Notes: generated by a model not told the origin, from the sequence alone. Counted from the first letter of the stretch, positions 1 through 10,578 are shown. The stretch is 64,000 bases of DNA from Lentilactobacillus curieae (GCF_000785105.2 NZ_CP018906.1:1612001-1676000), one strand, 5' to 3'. Made by a program: numbers and translations.

Positions 1-907
1 CCAACGGTTTGGGGGCGTGGTTCCTGAGGTCGCTAGTCGGCATCATATTGAACAGATTACGGGTTGTGTTGAAGATGCTTTAGCTAGAGCGAGTGTAACT
101 TACGATGATTTAGATGCAGTTGCAGTCACATATGGTCCTGGTTTAGTGGGAGCGCTGCTAATCGGAGTGACAGCTGCAAAAACGATTGCTTGGGCGCATG
201 GTTTACCGCTAGTTCCTGTCAACCATATTGCTGGTCATATTTACGGTGCCCGGTTAGTAAAACCAATTGAATTTCCTGCCATGGCGCTTGTAGTTTCTGG
301 AGGTCATACCGAACTAGTGTATATGCCAGAAGAAGGCAAGTTTGAAATCATTGGTGAAACTCGAGACGATGCAGCTGGTGAGGCTTACGATAAAATTGGT
401 CGGGTGTTATCGATTAACTACCCTGCAGGAAAAGAAGTTGACGAGTTAGCTCATCAAGGTAAGGATACCTTTAATTTTCCGAGAGCAATGGATGATGACA
501 GCAACTTTGACTTTAGTTTCAGTGGTCTAAAAAGTGCATTTATTAACACTGTTCATCATGCTGATCAGATTCACGAAAGTCTGAGTCGGGAAGACTTGGC
601 TGCAAGTTTCCAACAAGCAGTTGTGGACGTTCTTGCTGATAAAACTAAGCGAGCTCTCCGGGAGTTCCCAGTAAACCAATTGATTTTGGCTGGGGGCGTT
701 GCTGCAAACAGGGGACTTCGCGAAAGGTTGACTGACGAATTGACTGCATTTAAAGACACTGAGTTAGTTTTAGTGCCGCTCTCACTTTGCGGAGATAATG
801 CTGCAATGATTGGTTCTGCAGGAGAAATGCTTTACCGTCAGGGTGTCCGTGCTGATGCAACCCTTAACGCAGACCCATCTCTTGAATTTGATTTAATGAA
901 TAAATAA
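1..907 (+). CDS. tsaD: TsaD, tRNA N6-threonylcarbamoyladenosine (t6A) transferase subunit, 5' truncated by the window edge
   Basis: TsaD transfers the threonylcarbamoyl group to A37 of ANN-decoding tRNAs, working with TsaB and TsaE in the cytoplasm. The reading frame is open from base 2 ([15 protein letters not shown]...), so the true start lies upstream and the GTG at 17 is internal. 301 residues remain of a family usually near 340. Visible family motifs are the metal-binding HIAGH (near residue 75), the SGGHTE loop, and the late CGDNAAM segment with the metal-binding Asp. A shared bidirectional terminator separates it from the minus-strand ABC-F gene. TsaE is also in the window, at 57.1 kb, so the t6A genes are split. 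Identification is secure. Confidence 0.96.
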   Translation, partial: QRFGGVVPEVASRHHIEQITGCVEDALARASVTYDDLDAVAVTYGPGLVGALLIGVTAAKTIAWAHGLPLVPVNHIAGHIYGARLVKPIEFPAMALVVSGGHTELVYMPEEGKFEIIGETRDDAAGEAYDKIGRVLSINYPAGKEVDELAHQGKDTFNFPRAMDDDSNFDFSFSGLKSAFINTVHHADQIHESLSREDLAASFQQAVVDVLADKTKRALREFPVNQLILAGGVAANRGLRERLTDELTAFKDTELVLVPLSLCGDNAAMIGSAGEMLYRQGVRADATLNADPSLEFDLMNK

Positions 908-911
908 CTCA

Positions 912-952
912 AAAAAGGTTCCCTAATCGTTATTGATTAGGGAACCTTTTTG
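912..952. terminator. Bidirectional intrinsic terminator between tsaD and abcF
   Basis: Stem GGTTCCCTAATC / GATTAGGGAACC with a 6-base loop. It is flanked by A-runs on the left and T-runs on the right, so it can end transcription from both convergent genes. Confidence 0.9.
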
Positions 953-964
953 TTTGTCTAATTA

Positions 965-2917
965 TTAATTGAAACTTTCTAATTCGATACTCTTTTCTTC
1001 CCAGGTATCTTCTGTTTTGCTAATTTCAACTTCAATTTCACTTAATTTAGTCTGCAAGTCGGCTGACTTTTGGACATCGTTAAAGTTCTCGGGAAGGGTC
1101 ATTTGCGTTTCAATCTCAGACTTTTGATTATTAAGGTCGTCGATTTGTTCTTCTAATGCGGCGACTTCTCTGGTTAATTTTCTGAGCTGCTTTTGTGCTT
1201 CTTTATTGTTTTGATAATTTTGCTTATCAGTGGTTGCGGGTTTGTCATGTAGATGGGGATTTTTTGCAAGTTCTTTTTGCTCTTCACGCTCTTTATATGC
1301 ATCCTGTTCAGCTTTTTTATCTACATAATAATTATAATTTCCAAGATAAATTTTACTTCCATCTGCAGAAATTTCAATTGTAGAAGTAGCTAATTGGTTA
1401 ATGAAATAACGGTCGTGAGAAACGAACAAGATGGTACCATCAAATGACTTTAACGCCTTTTCTAATACTTCTCGGCTGTCTATGTCCAAATGGTTAGTTG
1501 GTTCGTCTAAAATTAGGAAGTTATTATGTTGCATCGCTAACTTTGTTAACAATAGTCGAGCTTTTTCGCCACCTGATAAATCGGCAACTAGTTTATCAAC
1601 ATCATCGCCGGAGAAAAGAAAGCTCCCTAAGATACTTCGAATATCGCCTTCGTTAGTGGTGGGATGATCGTCCCAGAGTTCATTTAAGACTTTTTTACCA
1701 CGGTGCAAATTCTGCTGTTCCTGGTCATAGTAACCCACATCGACGCCAGTTCCATAGTGAGAAGAACCCTTGATGAACGGAATCTTTCCCAGAATGCTTT
1801 TGAGTAACGTTGATTTTCCAACACCATTTGGACCAACAATGGCAATCGCTTGATTTCGTTTAACTTCAAAATTAACGGGTTCGCTTAAGATGTGGTCGTA
1901 GCCGATTGCCGCGTTAGTCACCTTGAGCACGTTTTCACCGCTTTTCTTACTTGGGGTAAACGCAAAGCGGGCTACTTTTGTGTAGTCGACGGGCTTCTCA
2001 ATAACGTCCATTTTTTCTAGTTGTTTTCTTCTTGCTTGGGCTTGCTTGGTTGTCGAAGACCGGACGATGTTTTTGTCCACAAATTCTTGAAGTTTGGCAA
2101 TTTTTGCCTGTTGTTTTTCGTACTCTTTCATTCTGGTAGCGGTCTGCATCTCTTTTTGTTTTACAAAATCGGTGTAATTTCCCTGATAATGTTTGAGAGT
2201 TTTGTGCGCCATTTCATAGACCTCATTAACAATCTGATCTAAGAAATAACGGTCATGTGAAATTATCAGTAACGAACCAGAATAGTTCTTTATGTAACCC
2301 TCAAGCCAAGTAATTGTGTCAACATCCAAGTGGTTAGTTGGTTCATCTAAGATCAATAAATCAGGCTTTTCAAGTAGGAGTTTAGCGAGGGCAAGTTGGG
2401 TTTTTTGACCACCAGATAATTCGTTGATTTTGTGATCATAGTCATCTTCGCCGAATCCGAATCCGTGAAGAACTCCCCGAATCTCAGCTTCGTACGAGTA
2501 ACCATTATTTTGCTCAAAGTCTGCTCGAAGGTTGTCATACGTCTTGGAGAGCTCAGAAAAGTCGTCAGGGCTCATTGATGGGCCTTCCTCACTCATCTGT
2601 ACTTCCAGGTTATGAATCTTTTGTTCTGTTTTCTTTAGGTCATCAAAAACCGATTCCATCTCATCGTAAATGTTTTTGTTCGAGTCAAGGCCGGTATCCT
2701 GGGCTAAATATCCCACCGTAAGGTTTTTCTTTTCTGAGATACTTCCTTCGTCTGCTGTCATCTCTCCCATAATTACTTTTACTAGGGTTGACTTACCAGC
2801 ACCGTTTTGACCAACTAATGCGATTCGGCTTTTTTCCTGGATGTTTAAGTTGACTCCGGAAAAAATATTTTCGCCATTAAATCGCTTTGCGACGTCTTGG
2901 ACCTGCAAAATAATCAT
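965..2917 (-). CDS. ABC-F family ATPase (YdiF-like translation factor)
   Basis: A 650-residue soluble protein with two ABC cassettes in tandem and no membrane segments, the layout of ribosome-associated ABC-F factors. Walker A is at 36-43 (GQNGAGKS) and about 362-369 (GPNGVGKS). Signature LSGGQ is at 167 and LSGGE at about 447. Walker B LILDEPTNH occurs in both halves (about 188 and 468). The interdomain linker (about 250-305) is charged and helical, as expected for the arm reaching the ribosomal E/P site. The last 85 residues form a predicted coiled coil, like B. subtilis YdiF. The neighbourhood tsaD-abcF-rex-groESL matches the B. subtilis gcp-ydiF-rex-groESL order. Whether it acts on stalled ribosomes or in resistance cannot be told here; housekeeping is more likely from the synteny. 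Confidence 0.93.
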   Translation of the reverse strand: MIILQVQDVAKRFNGENIFSGVNLNIQEKSRIALVGQNGAGKSTLVKVIMGEMTADEGSISEKKNLTVGYLAQDTGLDSNKNIYDEMESVFDDLKKTEQKIHNLEVQMSEEGPSMSPDDFSELSKTYDNLRADFEQNNGYSYEAEIRGVLHGFGFGEDDYDHKINELSGGQKTQLALAKLLLEKPDLLILDEPTNHLDVDTITWLEGYIKNYSGSLLIISHDRYFLDQIVNEVYEMAHKTLKHYQGNYTDFVKQKEMQTATRMKEYEKQQAKIAKLQEFVDKNIVRSSTTKQAQARRKQLEKMDVIEKPVDYTKVARFAFTPSKKSGENVLKVTNAAIGYDHILSEPVNFEVKRNQAIAIVGPNGVGKSTLLKSILGKIPFIKGSSHYGTGVDVGYYDQEQQNLHRGKKVLNELWDDHPTTNEGDIRSILGSFLFSGDDVDKLVADLSGGEKARLLLTKLAMQHNNFLILDEPTNHLDIDSREVLEKALKSFDGTILFVSHDRYFINQLATSTIEISADGSKIYLGNYNYYVDKKAEQDAYKEREEQKELAKNPHLHDKPATTDKQNYQNNKEAQKQLRKLTREVAALEEQIDDLNNQKSEIETQMTLPENFNDVQKSADLQTKLSEIEVEISKTEDTWEEKSIELESFN

Positions 2918-2988
2918 GCGGCATCCACCTTTCTAAGTATTAACATTCTATCACACATCAGCATTCTGGAAAAAGCTATCAAATATTA

Positions 2989-3007
2989 TTTGAAATTGTT
3001 TTCACAA
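2989..3007. promoter_or_regulatory. Candidate Rex operator overlapping the rex promoter
   Basis: TTTGAAATTGTTTTCACAA is an imperfect palindrome matching the Rex-box pattern TTGTGAAA-n-TTTCACAA, with one arm (TTTCACAA) complete. It overlaps a plausible -35 (TTGTTT, 2996-3001) that precedes a -10 (TATGAT, 3018-3023) by 16 bases. This suggests NADH/NAD+-dependent autoregulation. The match is by eye. Confidence 0.55.
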
Positions 3008-3090
3008 GCACTCATCTTATGATAGAATAAACAGTGAAGAGAGATTCACAAACTTTTTAATAAGCAAATAAAATTGAGGAGGAATTACTC

Positions 3091-3723
3091 GTGACGGCTG
3101 AAAATATCCCAAAGGCAACAGCAAAACGATTGCCAATTTATTACCGTTATCTAAATATTCTCCATGACACTGGAAAAGAAAGAATTTCTTCAACGGAGCT
3201 TGCAGATGCCGTTCAAGTAGATTCCGCAACAATTCGTCGCGACTTTTCTTATTTTGGTGCGTTGGGGAAACGGGGCTATGGTTATGATGTTGATAATCTG
3301 CTCAACTTTTTCAAACAGATTTTAAACCAAGAACATTTAACTAACGTTGGCTTGGTCGGGGTTGGTAACTTGGGTCACGCTTTGTTAAACTTTAACTTCC
3401 ACAAAGATGGGAATGTTAGAATTTCAGCAGCGTTTGACTCAAATGATAGTATCGTTAATACAATCCAAGATGGAGTTCCTGTCTATCCAGTTAGTGATTT
3501 GGCTAACCAATTAAAGGAACAACAAATCCAAGTGATTATTTTGACTGTTCCATCAGAAGTTGCTCAAGGAGTTGCTGATCAAGCAGTTGAAGGTGGGGTT
3601 AGGGGAATCCTTAACTTTACACCAATTCGAATTTCAGTTCCTGATAGAGTTCTGGTTCAAAATGTTGATTTGACAAACGAATTACAAACATTGATCTATT
3701 TTATTGAAAACTTTGGAAAGTAA
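3091..3723 (+). CDS. rex: Rex, NADH/NAD+-sensing transcriptional repressor
   Basis: 210 residues, normal for Rex. An N-terminal winged helix (about 10-80) contains [17 protein letters not shown], the family's DNA-recognition helix. It is followed by a Rossmann domain with GVGNLG at 90-95 and a domain-swap helix at the C-terminus ([11 protein letters not shown]...). Rex represses fermentation and redox genes when NAD+ is high and releases DNA when NADH binds. The start is the GTG at 3091, preceded by GAGGAGG at a suitable distance. It is followed by its own terminator, so it is monocistronic. A Rex-box-like palindrome lies at its promoter. Confidence 0.97.
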   Translation: MTAENIPKATAKRLPIYYRYLNILHDTGKERISSTELADAVQVDSATIRRDFSYFGALGKRGYGYDVDNLLNFFKQILNQEHLTNVGLVGVGNLGHALLNFNFHKDGNVRISAAFDSNDSIVNTIQDGVPVYPVSDLANQLKEQQIQVIILTVPSEVAQGVADQAVEGGVRGILNFTPIRISVPDRVLVQNVDLTNELQTLIYFIENFGK

Positions 3724-3733
3724 GCATCATTAA

Positions 3734-3760
3734 GTCAGAGAGTTTCTCTCTGGCTTTTTT
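3734..3760 (+). terminator. Intrinsic terminator of rex
   Basis: 9-bp stem GTCAGAGAG / CTCTCTGGC with a 3-base loop, then six T. Confidence 0.85.
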
Positions 3761-3816
3761 ATTTTGGCTTTTTTGCATGTCGTCGGCGAATTTTTTGATT
3801 TTTAAACCGTTGAGGC

Positions 3817-3845
3817 TTGCATTTTAGGACTGATAATAATATTAT
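3817..3845 (+). promoter_or_regulatory. groESL promoter (housekeeping sigma type)
   Basis: -35 TTGCAT (3817-3822) and -10 TATTAT (3840-3845) are separated by 17 bases. The CIRCE element begins about 12 bases downstream, covering the expected transcription start. Confidence 0.7.
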
Positions 3846-3857
3846 TGATAACAGTGA

Positions 3858-3884
3858 TTAGCACTTTTATCAAACGAGTGCTAA
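3858..3884. promoter_or_regulatory. CIRCE operator (HrcA binding site) of groESL
   Basis: TTAGCACTT, nine spacer bases, then GAGTGCTAA. This is the canonical 9-9-9 CIRCE inverted repeat with one mismatch (T for C) at the inner end of the left arm. It places groESL under HrcA heat-shock repression; hrcA itself is not in the window. Confidence 0.95.
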
Positions 3885-3918
3885 TGTTGCTAAAAACATT
3901 CAGTATGGAGGGACTAAC

Positions 3919-4203
3919 GTGTTAAAACCATTAGGAGATCGCGTTATTATTGAAACGCAAAAAGAAGAAGAAAAAACGGTTGGTGGCATTGTGTTAGCAG
4001 GTAACGCAAAGGAAAAACCACAAACTGGTAAAGTTATTGCCGTTGGATCTGGCCGTGTTTTGGACAATGGTAACACCGTTGCACCAGTAGTTAAGGCTGG
4101 CGATGAAGTTATGTTCGACAAATACGCAGGTACAGAAGTTGAAGACGGAGATAACTCCTATTTAGTTTTACATGAAAAGGATATTGTTGCTATCGTTGAA
4201 TAG
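3919..4203 (+). CDS. groES: GroES, 10 kDa co-chaperonin
   Basis: 94 residues, the standard length. MLKPLGDRV at the N-terminus, the mobile loop around residues 17-32 ([12 protein letters not shown]) and the [22 protein letters not shown] end are typical. GroES caps the GroEL cage during ATP-driven folding in the cytoplasm. The GTG start at 3919 follows a GGAGG motif. It is the first gene of the CIRCE-controlled operon, with groEL 52 bases downstream. Confidence 0.97.
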   Translation: MLKPLGDRVIIETQKEEEKTVGGIVLAGNAKEKPQTGKVIAVGSGRVLDNGNTVAPVVKAGDEVMFDKYAGTEVEDGDNSYLVLHEKDIVAIVE

Positions 4204-4225
4204 TGATTAGTTCCATTAATAATAA

Positions 4226-5872
<1,647 letters not shown>

Positions 5873-5892
5873 TTTAATTTGAATTTTAACGA

Positions 5893-5919
5893 AGCGTCCA
5901 GTTTACTGGGCGCTTTTTG
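5893..5919 (+). terminator. Intrinsic terminator of groESL
   Basis: 10-bp stem AGCGTCCAGT / ACTGGGCGCT (one G-U pair) closed by two bases, then five T. Confidence 0.88.
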
Positions 5920-6038
5920 TGTTATCGTAGTTAGTGATATTTGAAAATAATTAGGCTTGTTTTTGTAGGCGATATGGACTATTATTTGTTAGTTCGTAAT
6001 TAACGCAATTATTCTTTATTTTAAAGGGGTTACTAATT

Positions 6039-7880
6039 ATGTGGCGATATATAAAACGCCTTCTCATTGGGAAGCCGTTGAAGACTACTGATGAAGGTGG
6101 TCAATCGTTAACAAAATTCAAAGCACTCGCACTGTTGTCTTCTGACGCGCTATCGTCAGTCGCATATGGTACTGAGCAAATTACAACGATCTTGATCACC
6201 TTATCTGCTGCGGCTATGATGTATCAAATTTGGGTTGCAGCCCTTGTGTTGGTATTGTTGACAGCAATTACGTTGTCATACCAACAAATTATTCATGCTT
6301 ATCCTTCTGGTGGTGGAGCATACGTTGTTGCTAGTACAAATTGGGGCCAATCTGCTGGGTTGGTAGCTGGTGGGTCTCTGCTGGTTGACTACATGTTGAC
6401 CGTGGCCGTTTCTACAACGTCTGCAACCGAAGCGATTACATCGGCAATTCCTGGTTTATACAAGCACCAAGTTCTGATTTCTTGTTTGATAGTTATCGGA
6501 ATAATGTTGCTTAACTTGCGGGGGATGCGTGAGTCTGCGTCATTCTTGACTCTACCGGTTTACCTATTCATTTTGATGATTTTGGGAATGGTCGGCTATG
6601 GAATTTACCAGATTGCAACTGGAAACATTCAGTACCACGCTGCTGCTAATGTTGGTTCGCCGGTTGCTGGGATGACACTGATTCTGTTCTTCAGAGCCTT
6701 CTCAAGTGGTTCATCATCACTGACAGGTGTTGAAGCAATTAGTAATGCGGTACCAAACTTTAAGAATCCCAAGAGCAAGAACGCTTCGCATACGCTTGCA
6801 ATCATGGCAACGATTCTGGCGTTCTTCTTTGGTGGGATTACGTTCTTAAGTTTCTATATGGGAATTGCCCCAAATGGCCACGAAACAGTTTTATCACAAA
6901 TCGGTGAAGGAATCTTTGGTCACGGGTTACTGTACTACTTGTTGCAATTATCAACAGCGATGATTTTGGCAGTTGCTGCCAACACTGGTTTCTCGGCCTT
7001 TCCAATCCTTGCCTATAACCTCGCTAAGGATAAGTTTTTACCCCATGCGTATTTGGATAAAGGTGATCGGTTAGGGTACTCAAACGGAATAATTTCGCTT
7101 GCTTTAGGTGCGATTGTTCTGATCCAAATCTTTAACGGTAAGACAAATTCATTGATTCCACTTTATGCTGTTGGTGTGTTTGTTCCGTTTACATTATCTC
7201 AATCAGGAATGATCATTCACTGGAAACGGAATCGTGGTAAGGCATGGCCATTTAAGATGACAATCAACTTTGTTGGTGCAGTTATTTCACTGGCGTTGGT
7301 TGTATTCTTGTTCTTACTAAGATTTGGTAATGTGTGGCCTTACCTAATCGTAATGCCATTAGTTCTAATGTTGTTTTACAAGATTAAGTCTCATTACATC
7401 AAGGTCGCTAAGCAACTTCGAGTTTCAGAAGATGACACTGAGTTAACCCCAGTTCATCATTTCGACGGATCAACCGTGATTGTTTTGGTTGGTGGGGTAA
7501 CAAAGGTTACCGCTCGAGCAATTAGTTATGCGCAGTCAATCGGGGACTATGTTATTGCAATGCATGTCTCATTTGATTCTGATCCTGAAAAAGAGCACAA
7601 AATTTCAGAACAGTTTAGAAAAGAATTCCCAGACGTTAGATTCGTTGATATCCATTCGTCATATAGATCAATTACTCAGCCCGCTTTAAGGTTCTGTGAT
7701 GTTATTGCAAAACGGGCGGCTGATCGGAATTATTCAACTACGGTTCTGGTACCACAATTTGTTCCTCATCACAGATGGGAACATGTTCTGCATAACCAAA
7801 CTAGTCTGAGGTTAAGAGCAATTCTTAACTCCAGACAAAACATTATTGTATCTACTTATAATTACCACTTGCGTGAGTAG
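6039..7880 (+). CDS. kimA: KimA (YdaO)-type potassium importer, APC superfamily
   Basis: 613 residues, close to B. subtilis KimA. The N-terminus carries the family hallmark IGKPLKTTDEGGQSLTKFKALA, then LSSDALSSVAYGTEQI and YPSGGGAYVVAS. There are about 12 membrane segments between residues 30 and 460, then a cytoplasmic domain of about 150 residues ending in HNQTSLRLRAIL and VVSTYNYH-like sequence. KimA is a proton-coupled high-affinity K+ importer; in B. subtilis c-di-AMP inhibits it. No c-di-AMP riboswitch was recognised in the 160 bases upstream. It is a single gene with its own SD (AAAGGGG). A broader amino-acid permease role is the alternative, but the similarity to KimA extends to the C-terminus. 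Confidence 0.88.
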   Translation: MWRYIKRLLIGKPLKTTDEGGQSLTKFKALALLSSDALSSVAYGTEQITTILITLSAAAMMYQIWVAALVLVLLTAITLSYQQIIHAYPSGGGAYVVASTNWGQSAGLVAGGSLLVDYMLTVAVSTTSATEAITSAIPGLYKHQVLISCLIVIGIMLLNLRGMRESASFLTLPVYLFILMILGMVGYGIYQIATGNIQYHAAANVGSPVAGMTLILFFRAFSSGSSSLTGVEAISNAVPNFKNPKSKNASHTLAIMATILAFFFGGITFLSFYMGIAPNGHETVLSQIGEGIFGHGLLYYLLQLSTAMILAVAANTGFSAFPILAYNLAKDKFLPHAYLDKGDRLGYSNGIISLALGAIVLIQIFNGKTNSLIPLYAVGVFVPFTLSQSGMIIHWKRNRGKAWPFKMTINFVGAVISLALVVFLFLLRFGNVWPYLIVMPLVLMLFYKIKSHYIKVAKQLRVSEDDTELTPVHHFDGSTVIVLVGGVTKVTARAISYAQSIGDYVIAMHVSFDSDPEKEHKISEQFRKEFPDVRFVDIHSSYRSITQPALRFCDVIAKRAADRNYSTTVLVPQFVPHHRWEHVLHNQTSLRLRAILNSRQNIIVSTYNYHLRE

Positions 7881-7887
7881 TTACCCA

Positions 7888-7950
7888 AACAAAAAACCGG
7901 TTAAAATGTCAATTTGCGAAATGCAGAGATGACTTTTAACCGGTTTTATT
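7888..7950. terminator. Bidirectional terminator between kimA and lrgB
   Basis: Long stem AAAACCGGTTAAAA / TTTTAACCGGTTTT with a structured apical region (GTCA/TGAC, then TTTGC/GCAGA). It is flanked by A- and T-runs on both sides and serves the two convergent units. Confidence 0.85.
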
Positions 7951-7978
7951 TTACTTAAATATTAAAACTACAATTTGA

Positions 7979-8722
7979 TTAATGAATTAATCCCATCAAG
8001 TGGGCAAACGTTGGAACAACTAAGTCAACAACGATTGAGATGATAACTACGGCAATGGCTGCCATCGCACCAGGAACAGAACCGATTTGGATAGCTTTAG
8101 CTGATCCAACGGCGTGTCCTGCAGTACCAAGTCCAAGACCCATACCAATAGGTTCTTTTAGATGGAAAATCTTAATTAACCATGATGCCAAGGCGTAAAT
8201 CAGAACGGCGTTTAAAATACATGCCATGGCAGTGATTGCTGGAGTACCACCAATTGCTCCCGAGATAGGCATTGCAATCGCGGTAGTAGCTGCTTGTGGA
8301 AGCAGTGATGCGATACCGTTGTTGTTGAGTCCCATAACCTTTGCAAGTCCGTAAATCAAGAATAGGGAAATAAACAGTCCAACGACAAGTGAAAGAACAA
8401 TTTCTAACCAGAAACGTTTAACGACATCATTTCGTTTGTATAGAGGAACGGCAAACGCAATTGTTGCTGGATTCAAGAACCAGAAAATGATATCCCCACC
8501 TGGTTTATAAGCGTTGGTGTAGAACCAAGTTACATCAACTCCAAAGGATTTAGCCATTAGCCAAAGGATAAAAATACCTAAAACCATTCCAACAAATAGT
8601 GGTTGGAAAATAAATAAACCTTTGCTAATTTTAAATAGCCACTGGCCAAGCAGAAAGACTGCTAGTGAGAGACAGATCCCGAACACGGGCGTCCCCAAGT
8701 AAGTAAGAATTGTTGTTTGCAT
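7979..8722 (-). CDS. lrgB: LrgB/CidB-family membrane protein
   Basis: 247 residues with about 7-8 hydrophobic segments. Family motifs include LLPQAATTAIAMPIS and LGLGTAGHAVGSAKA, the conserved LrgB core. LrgA and LrgB were first linked to murein hydrolase control. In B. subtilis the homologous pair (PftAB/YsbAB) is a pyruvate facilitator, and in S. mutans lrgAB is catabolite-controlled. It is the second gene of a two-gene minus-strand operon, 30 bases after lrgA. Family assignment is secure; the substrate is inferred. Confidence 0.92.
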   Translation of the reverse strand: MQTTILTYLGTPVFGICLSLAVFLLGQWLFKISKGLFIFQPLFVGMVLGIFILWLMAKSFGVDVTWFYTNAYKPGGDIIFWFLNPATIAFAVPLYKRNDVVKRFWLEIVLSLVVGLFISLFLIYGLAKVMGLNNNGIASLLPQAATTAIAMPISGAIGGTPAITAMACILNAVLIYALASWLIKIFHLKEPIGMGLGLGTAGHAVGSAKAIQIGSVPGAMAAIAVVIISIVVDLVVPTFAHLMGLIH

Positions 8723-8752
8723 TATAGTCTCACCCTTTCCTTATATAAGATG

Positions 8753-9181
8753 TTATTCTTCGACGTTAGCGTTTTTATGGAAAACTTTTTTCCTAAGCAT
8801 GATGAAGAATGATGTGGTGTAAGCAACAACAACAAGTAAGATAACGGTTGAAATAATAATTGCAATGATGAGTTGTAGACCTTGTGCTTTCATGATGTCC
8901 AGTGAGGCCGTCAATTGGATACCTGAAGGTACAAATAGAAAAGCAATCAGACTAATCATAAAATCAGCAAATTTTTCTACCCATTCTACTTTGATGATAT
9001 GAAAAGTAAGTAATAAGTAGAGCAACACTAACCCAATAACTGGAGTAGGGACTGGAAATGTTGCTGGAAATAGTGGTGAAATTAAACTAGAAACGAATAA
9101 TACTGCAGCAAAAATTCCCATTTGAATGAGAATTGGAGCTTCTTTTGTTTCTGCTTGTGTATTATTTTGTTTTTCAGCCAT
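8753..9181 (-). CDS. lrgA: LrgA/CidA-family holin-like membrane protein
   Basis: 142 residues from ATG at 9181. An upstream in-frame ATG at 9199 is rejected because it precedes the AAAGGAG SD (9190-9197 on the minus strand), which sits 8 bases from 9181. About four membrane segments follow a short charged N-terminus. PTPVIGLVLLYLLL and FVPSGIQL match the LrgA core. It acts with LrgB in the cytoplasmic membrane. A cre-like sequence lies about 105 bases upstream. Confidence 0.92.
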   Translation of the reverse strand: MAEKQNNTQAETKEAPILIQMGIFAAVLFVSSLISPLFPATFPVPTPVIGLVLLYLLLTFHIIKVEWVEKFADFMISLIAFLFVPSGIQLTASLDIMKAQGLQLIIAIIISTVILLVVVAYTTSFFIMLRKKVFHKNANVEE

Positions 9182-9285
9182 AATAAAAACTCCTTTCACT
9201 TATAAGTTAAATAGTGGTAACAAAACCTGATATCTTACAGTTTCAAGTATAAATGGTTTTGTGAAATAAAACAATTATGTACACT

Positions 9286-9299
9286 TGTAAGCGTTTTGA
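9286..9299. promoter_or_regulatory. Candidate cre site (CcpA) upstream of lrgAB
   Basis: TGTAAGCGTTTTGA differs by one base from the cre pattern TGWAANCGNTNWCA. It lies between lrgA (minus) and tagO (plus), nearer the lrgA promoter region. It fits the catabolite control known for lrgAB/pftAB in relatives. Confidence 0.5.
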
Positions 9300-9372
9300 A
9301 AGTGAAACATTAAACAAAGATTAAGATTATGAGGTTTAGCCTAATTTATCCACGCCCATGCCTTGATTGACC

Positions 9373-9401
9373 TTGTATTTATTGGCTTTGGTTTGTATAA
9401 T
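9373..9401 (+). promoter_or_regulatory. Candidate tagO promoter
   Basis: -35 TTGTAT (9373-9378), 17 bases, then a perfect -10 TATAAT (9396-9401), 32 bases before the tagO start codon. Confidence 0.6.
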
Positions 9402-9433
9402 TTATTTAATACAGAATTGAGAGGTTTCAAACT

Positions 9434-10525
9434 TTGAGACTTGAAATAATTGTCTCCTTACTGGGGACCATGATAATATCAGCTGTTCTCACCCCGTTTA
9501 TAAGGCAACTTGCATTTAAGGTTGGGGCAGTCGATAAACCTAATGCTAGGCGAGTGAATAAAATTCCGATGCCTACCATTGGTGGCTTTGCAATCTTTTT
9601 AGCCTATACCTTTTCCACGATGGTTTTGTTGAGAAACCAGATGCCCACCAAGTATCTTTGGGGAATATTTGGCGGTGAGGTAATCATTATTTTGACCGGA
9701 ATCATTGATGATATCTTCGAGTTAAAGCCAAGGCAAAAGGTTTTGGGGATATCTATTGCTGCATTGTGGGTTTACTTCTTTGCGGGAATCAGAATGACGA
9801 CCATCACACTACCATTCTTCACAATTCATTTAGGGTGGTTATCACTTCCAATTACTTGGTTGTGGATTTTGGCAATTACGAACGCCGTTAATTTGATTGA
9901 TGGCTTGGATGGTCTAGCCACGGGGGTTGGAATCATCGGTCTTACCACGATGGGGATTACGGGAATGTTCTTTTTAAATATCGGGAACATATTTGTATCC
10001 ATCATGATTTTCACTTTGGTAGCGGCTTGTTTAGGGTTCTTACCCTACAACTTTTTCCCTGCCAGAATCTATCTTGGCGATACTGGGGCACTGTTTATCG
10101 GGTTCATGATCTCGGTGTTTTCACTCTTTGGATTGAAAAATGCGACATTTATCACTGTGCTGATTCCAGTTATGATTCTTGGTGTTCCAATCACAGATAC
10201 AGTATTTGCAATCTTTAGAAGAATGCTGAATCGCGAGCCGATTTCACATGCTGATAAGCGTCATTTGCATCATAGATTGATGCAAATTGGACTAACACAC
10301 CGCCAAACTGTATTAGTAATTTACGGTATTGCGTTGATTTTCTCATTTATTTCATTGTTATACCCAATCTCAACTCTATGGGGTTCAGTCTTACTGACGG
10401 TGGCCTCACTGGTTGGGCTTGAGTTGTTTGTGGAAACAATTGGACTGGTTGGTGAATCTAGACAACCGCTGTTGAATGGAATCAAGAAGATCGTTAAAAA
10501 TACCACTAGTAAAAGCAACCATTAA
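9434..10525 (+). CDS. tagO: TagO/WecA-type undecaprenyl-phosphate N-acetylglucosaminyl-1-phosphate transferase
   Basis: 363 residues with about 10-11 membrane segments. Family motifs are DDIFELKPRQK, NAVNLIDGLDGLATGV, FFPARIYLGDTGALFIGF and the cytoplasmic HADKRHLHHRLM loop. The enzyme loads GlcNAc-1-P onto undecaprenyl phosphate, the first step of wall teichoic acid and related glycopolymers. The TTG start at 9434 is preceded by GAGAGG nine bases away. It is monocistronic between a clear promoter and a terminator. Whether its product feeds teichoic acid or another surface polysaccharide cannot be decided here. Confidence 0.93.
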   Translation: MRLEIIVSLLGTMIISAVLTPFIRQLAFKVGAVDKPNARRVNKIPMPTIGGFAIFLAYTFSTMVLLRNQMPTKYLWGIFGGEVIIILTGIIDDIFELKPRQKVLGISIAALWVYFFAGIRMTTITLPFFTIHLGWLSLPITWLWILAITNAVNLIDGLDGLATGVGIIGLTTMGITGMFFLNIGNIFVSIMIFTLVAACLGFLPYNFFPARIYLGDTGALFIGFMISVFSLFGLKNATFITVLIPVMILGVPITDTVFAIFRRMLNREPISHADKRHLHHRLMQIGLTHRQTVLVIYGIALIFSFISLLYPISTLWGSVLLTVASLVGLELFVETIGLVGESRQPLLNGIKKIVKNTTSKSNH

Positions 10526-10578
10526 AAAACCAGTTACCTACTGTTCGTTAATTGAACAGGATAGTAACTGGCTTTTTT
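10526..10578. terminator. Bidirectional terminator between tagO and yigZ
   Basis: Two-part stem CCAGTTAC / GTAACTGG enclosing CTGTTC / GAACAG, with A-run on the left and T-run on the right. Confidence 0.88.

Noticed and set aside
5920-6038. Possible c-di-AMP (ydaO) riboswitch before kimA
   Set aside because: The interval is short and AT-rich, and none of the expected conserved stems was recognised.
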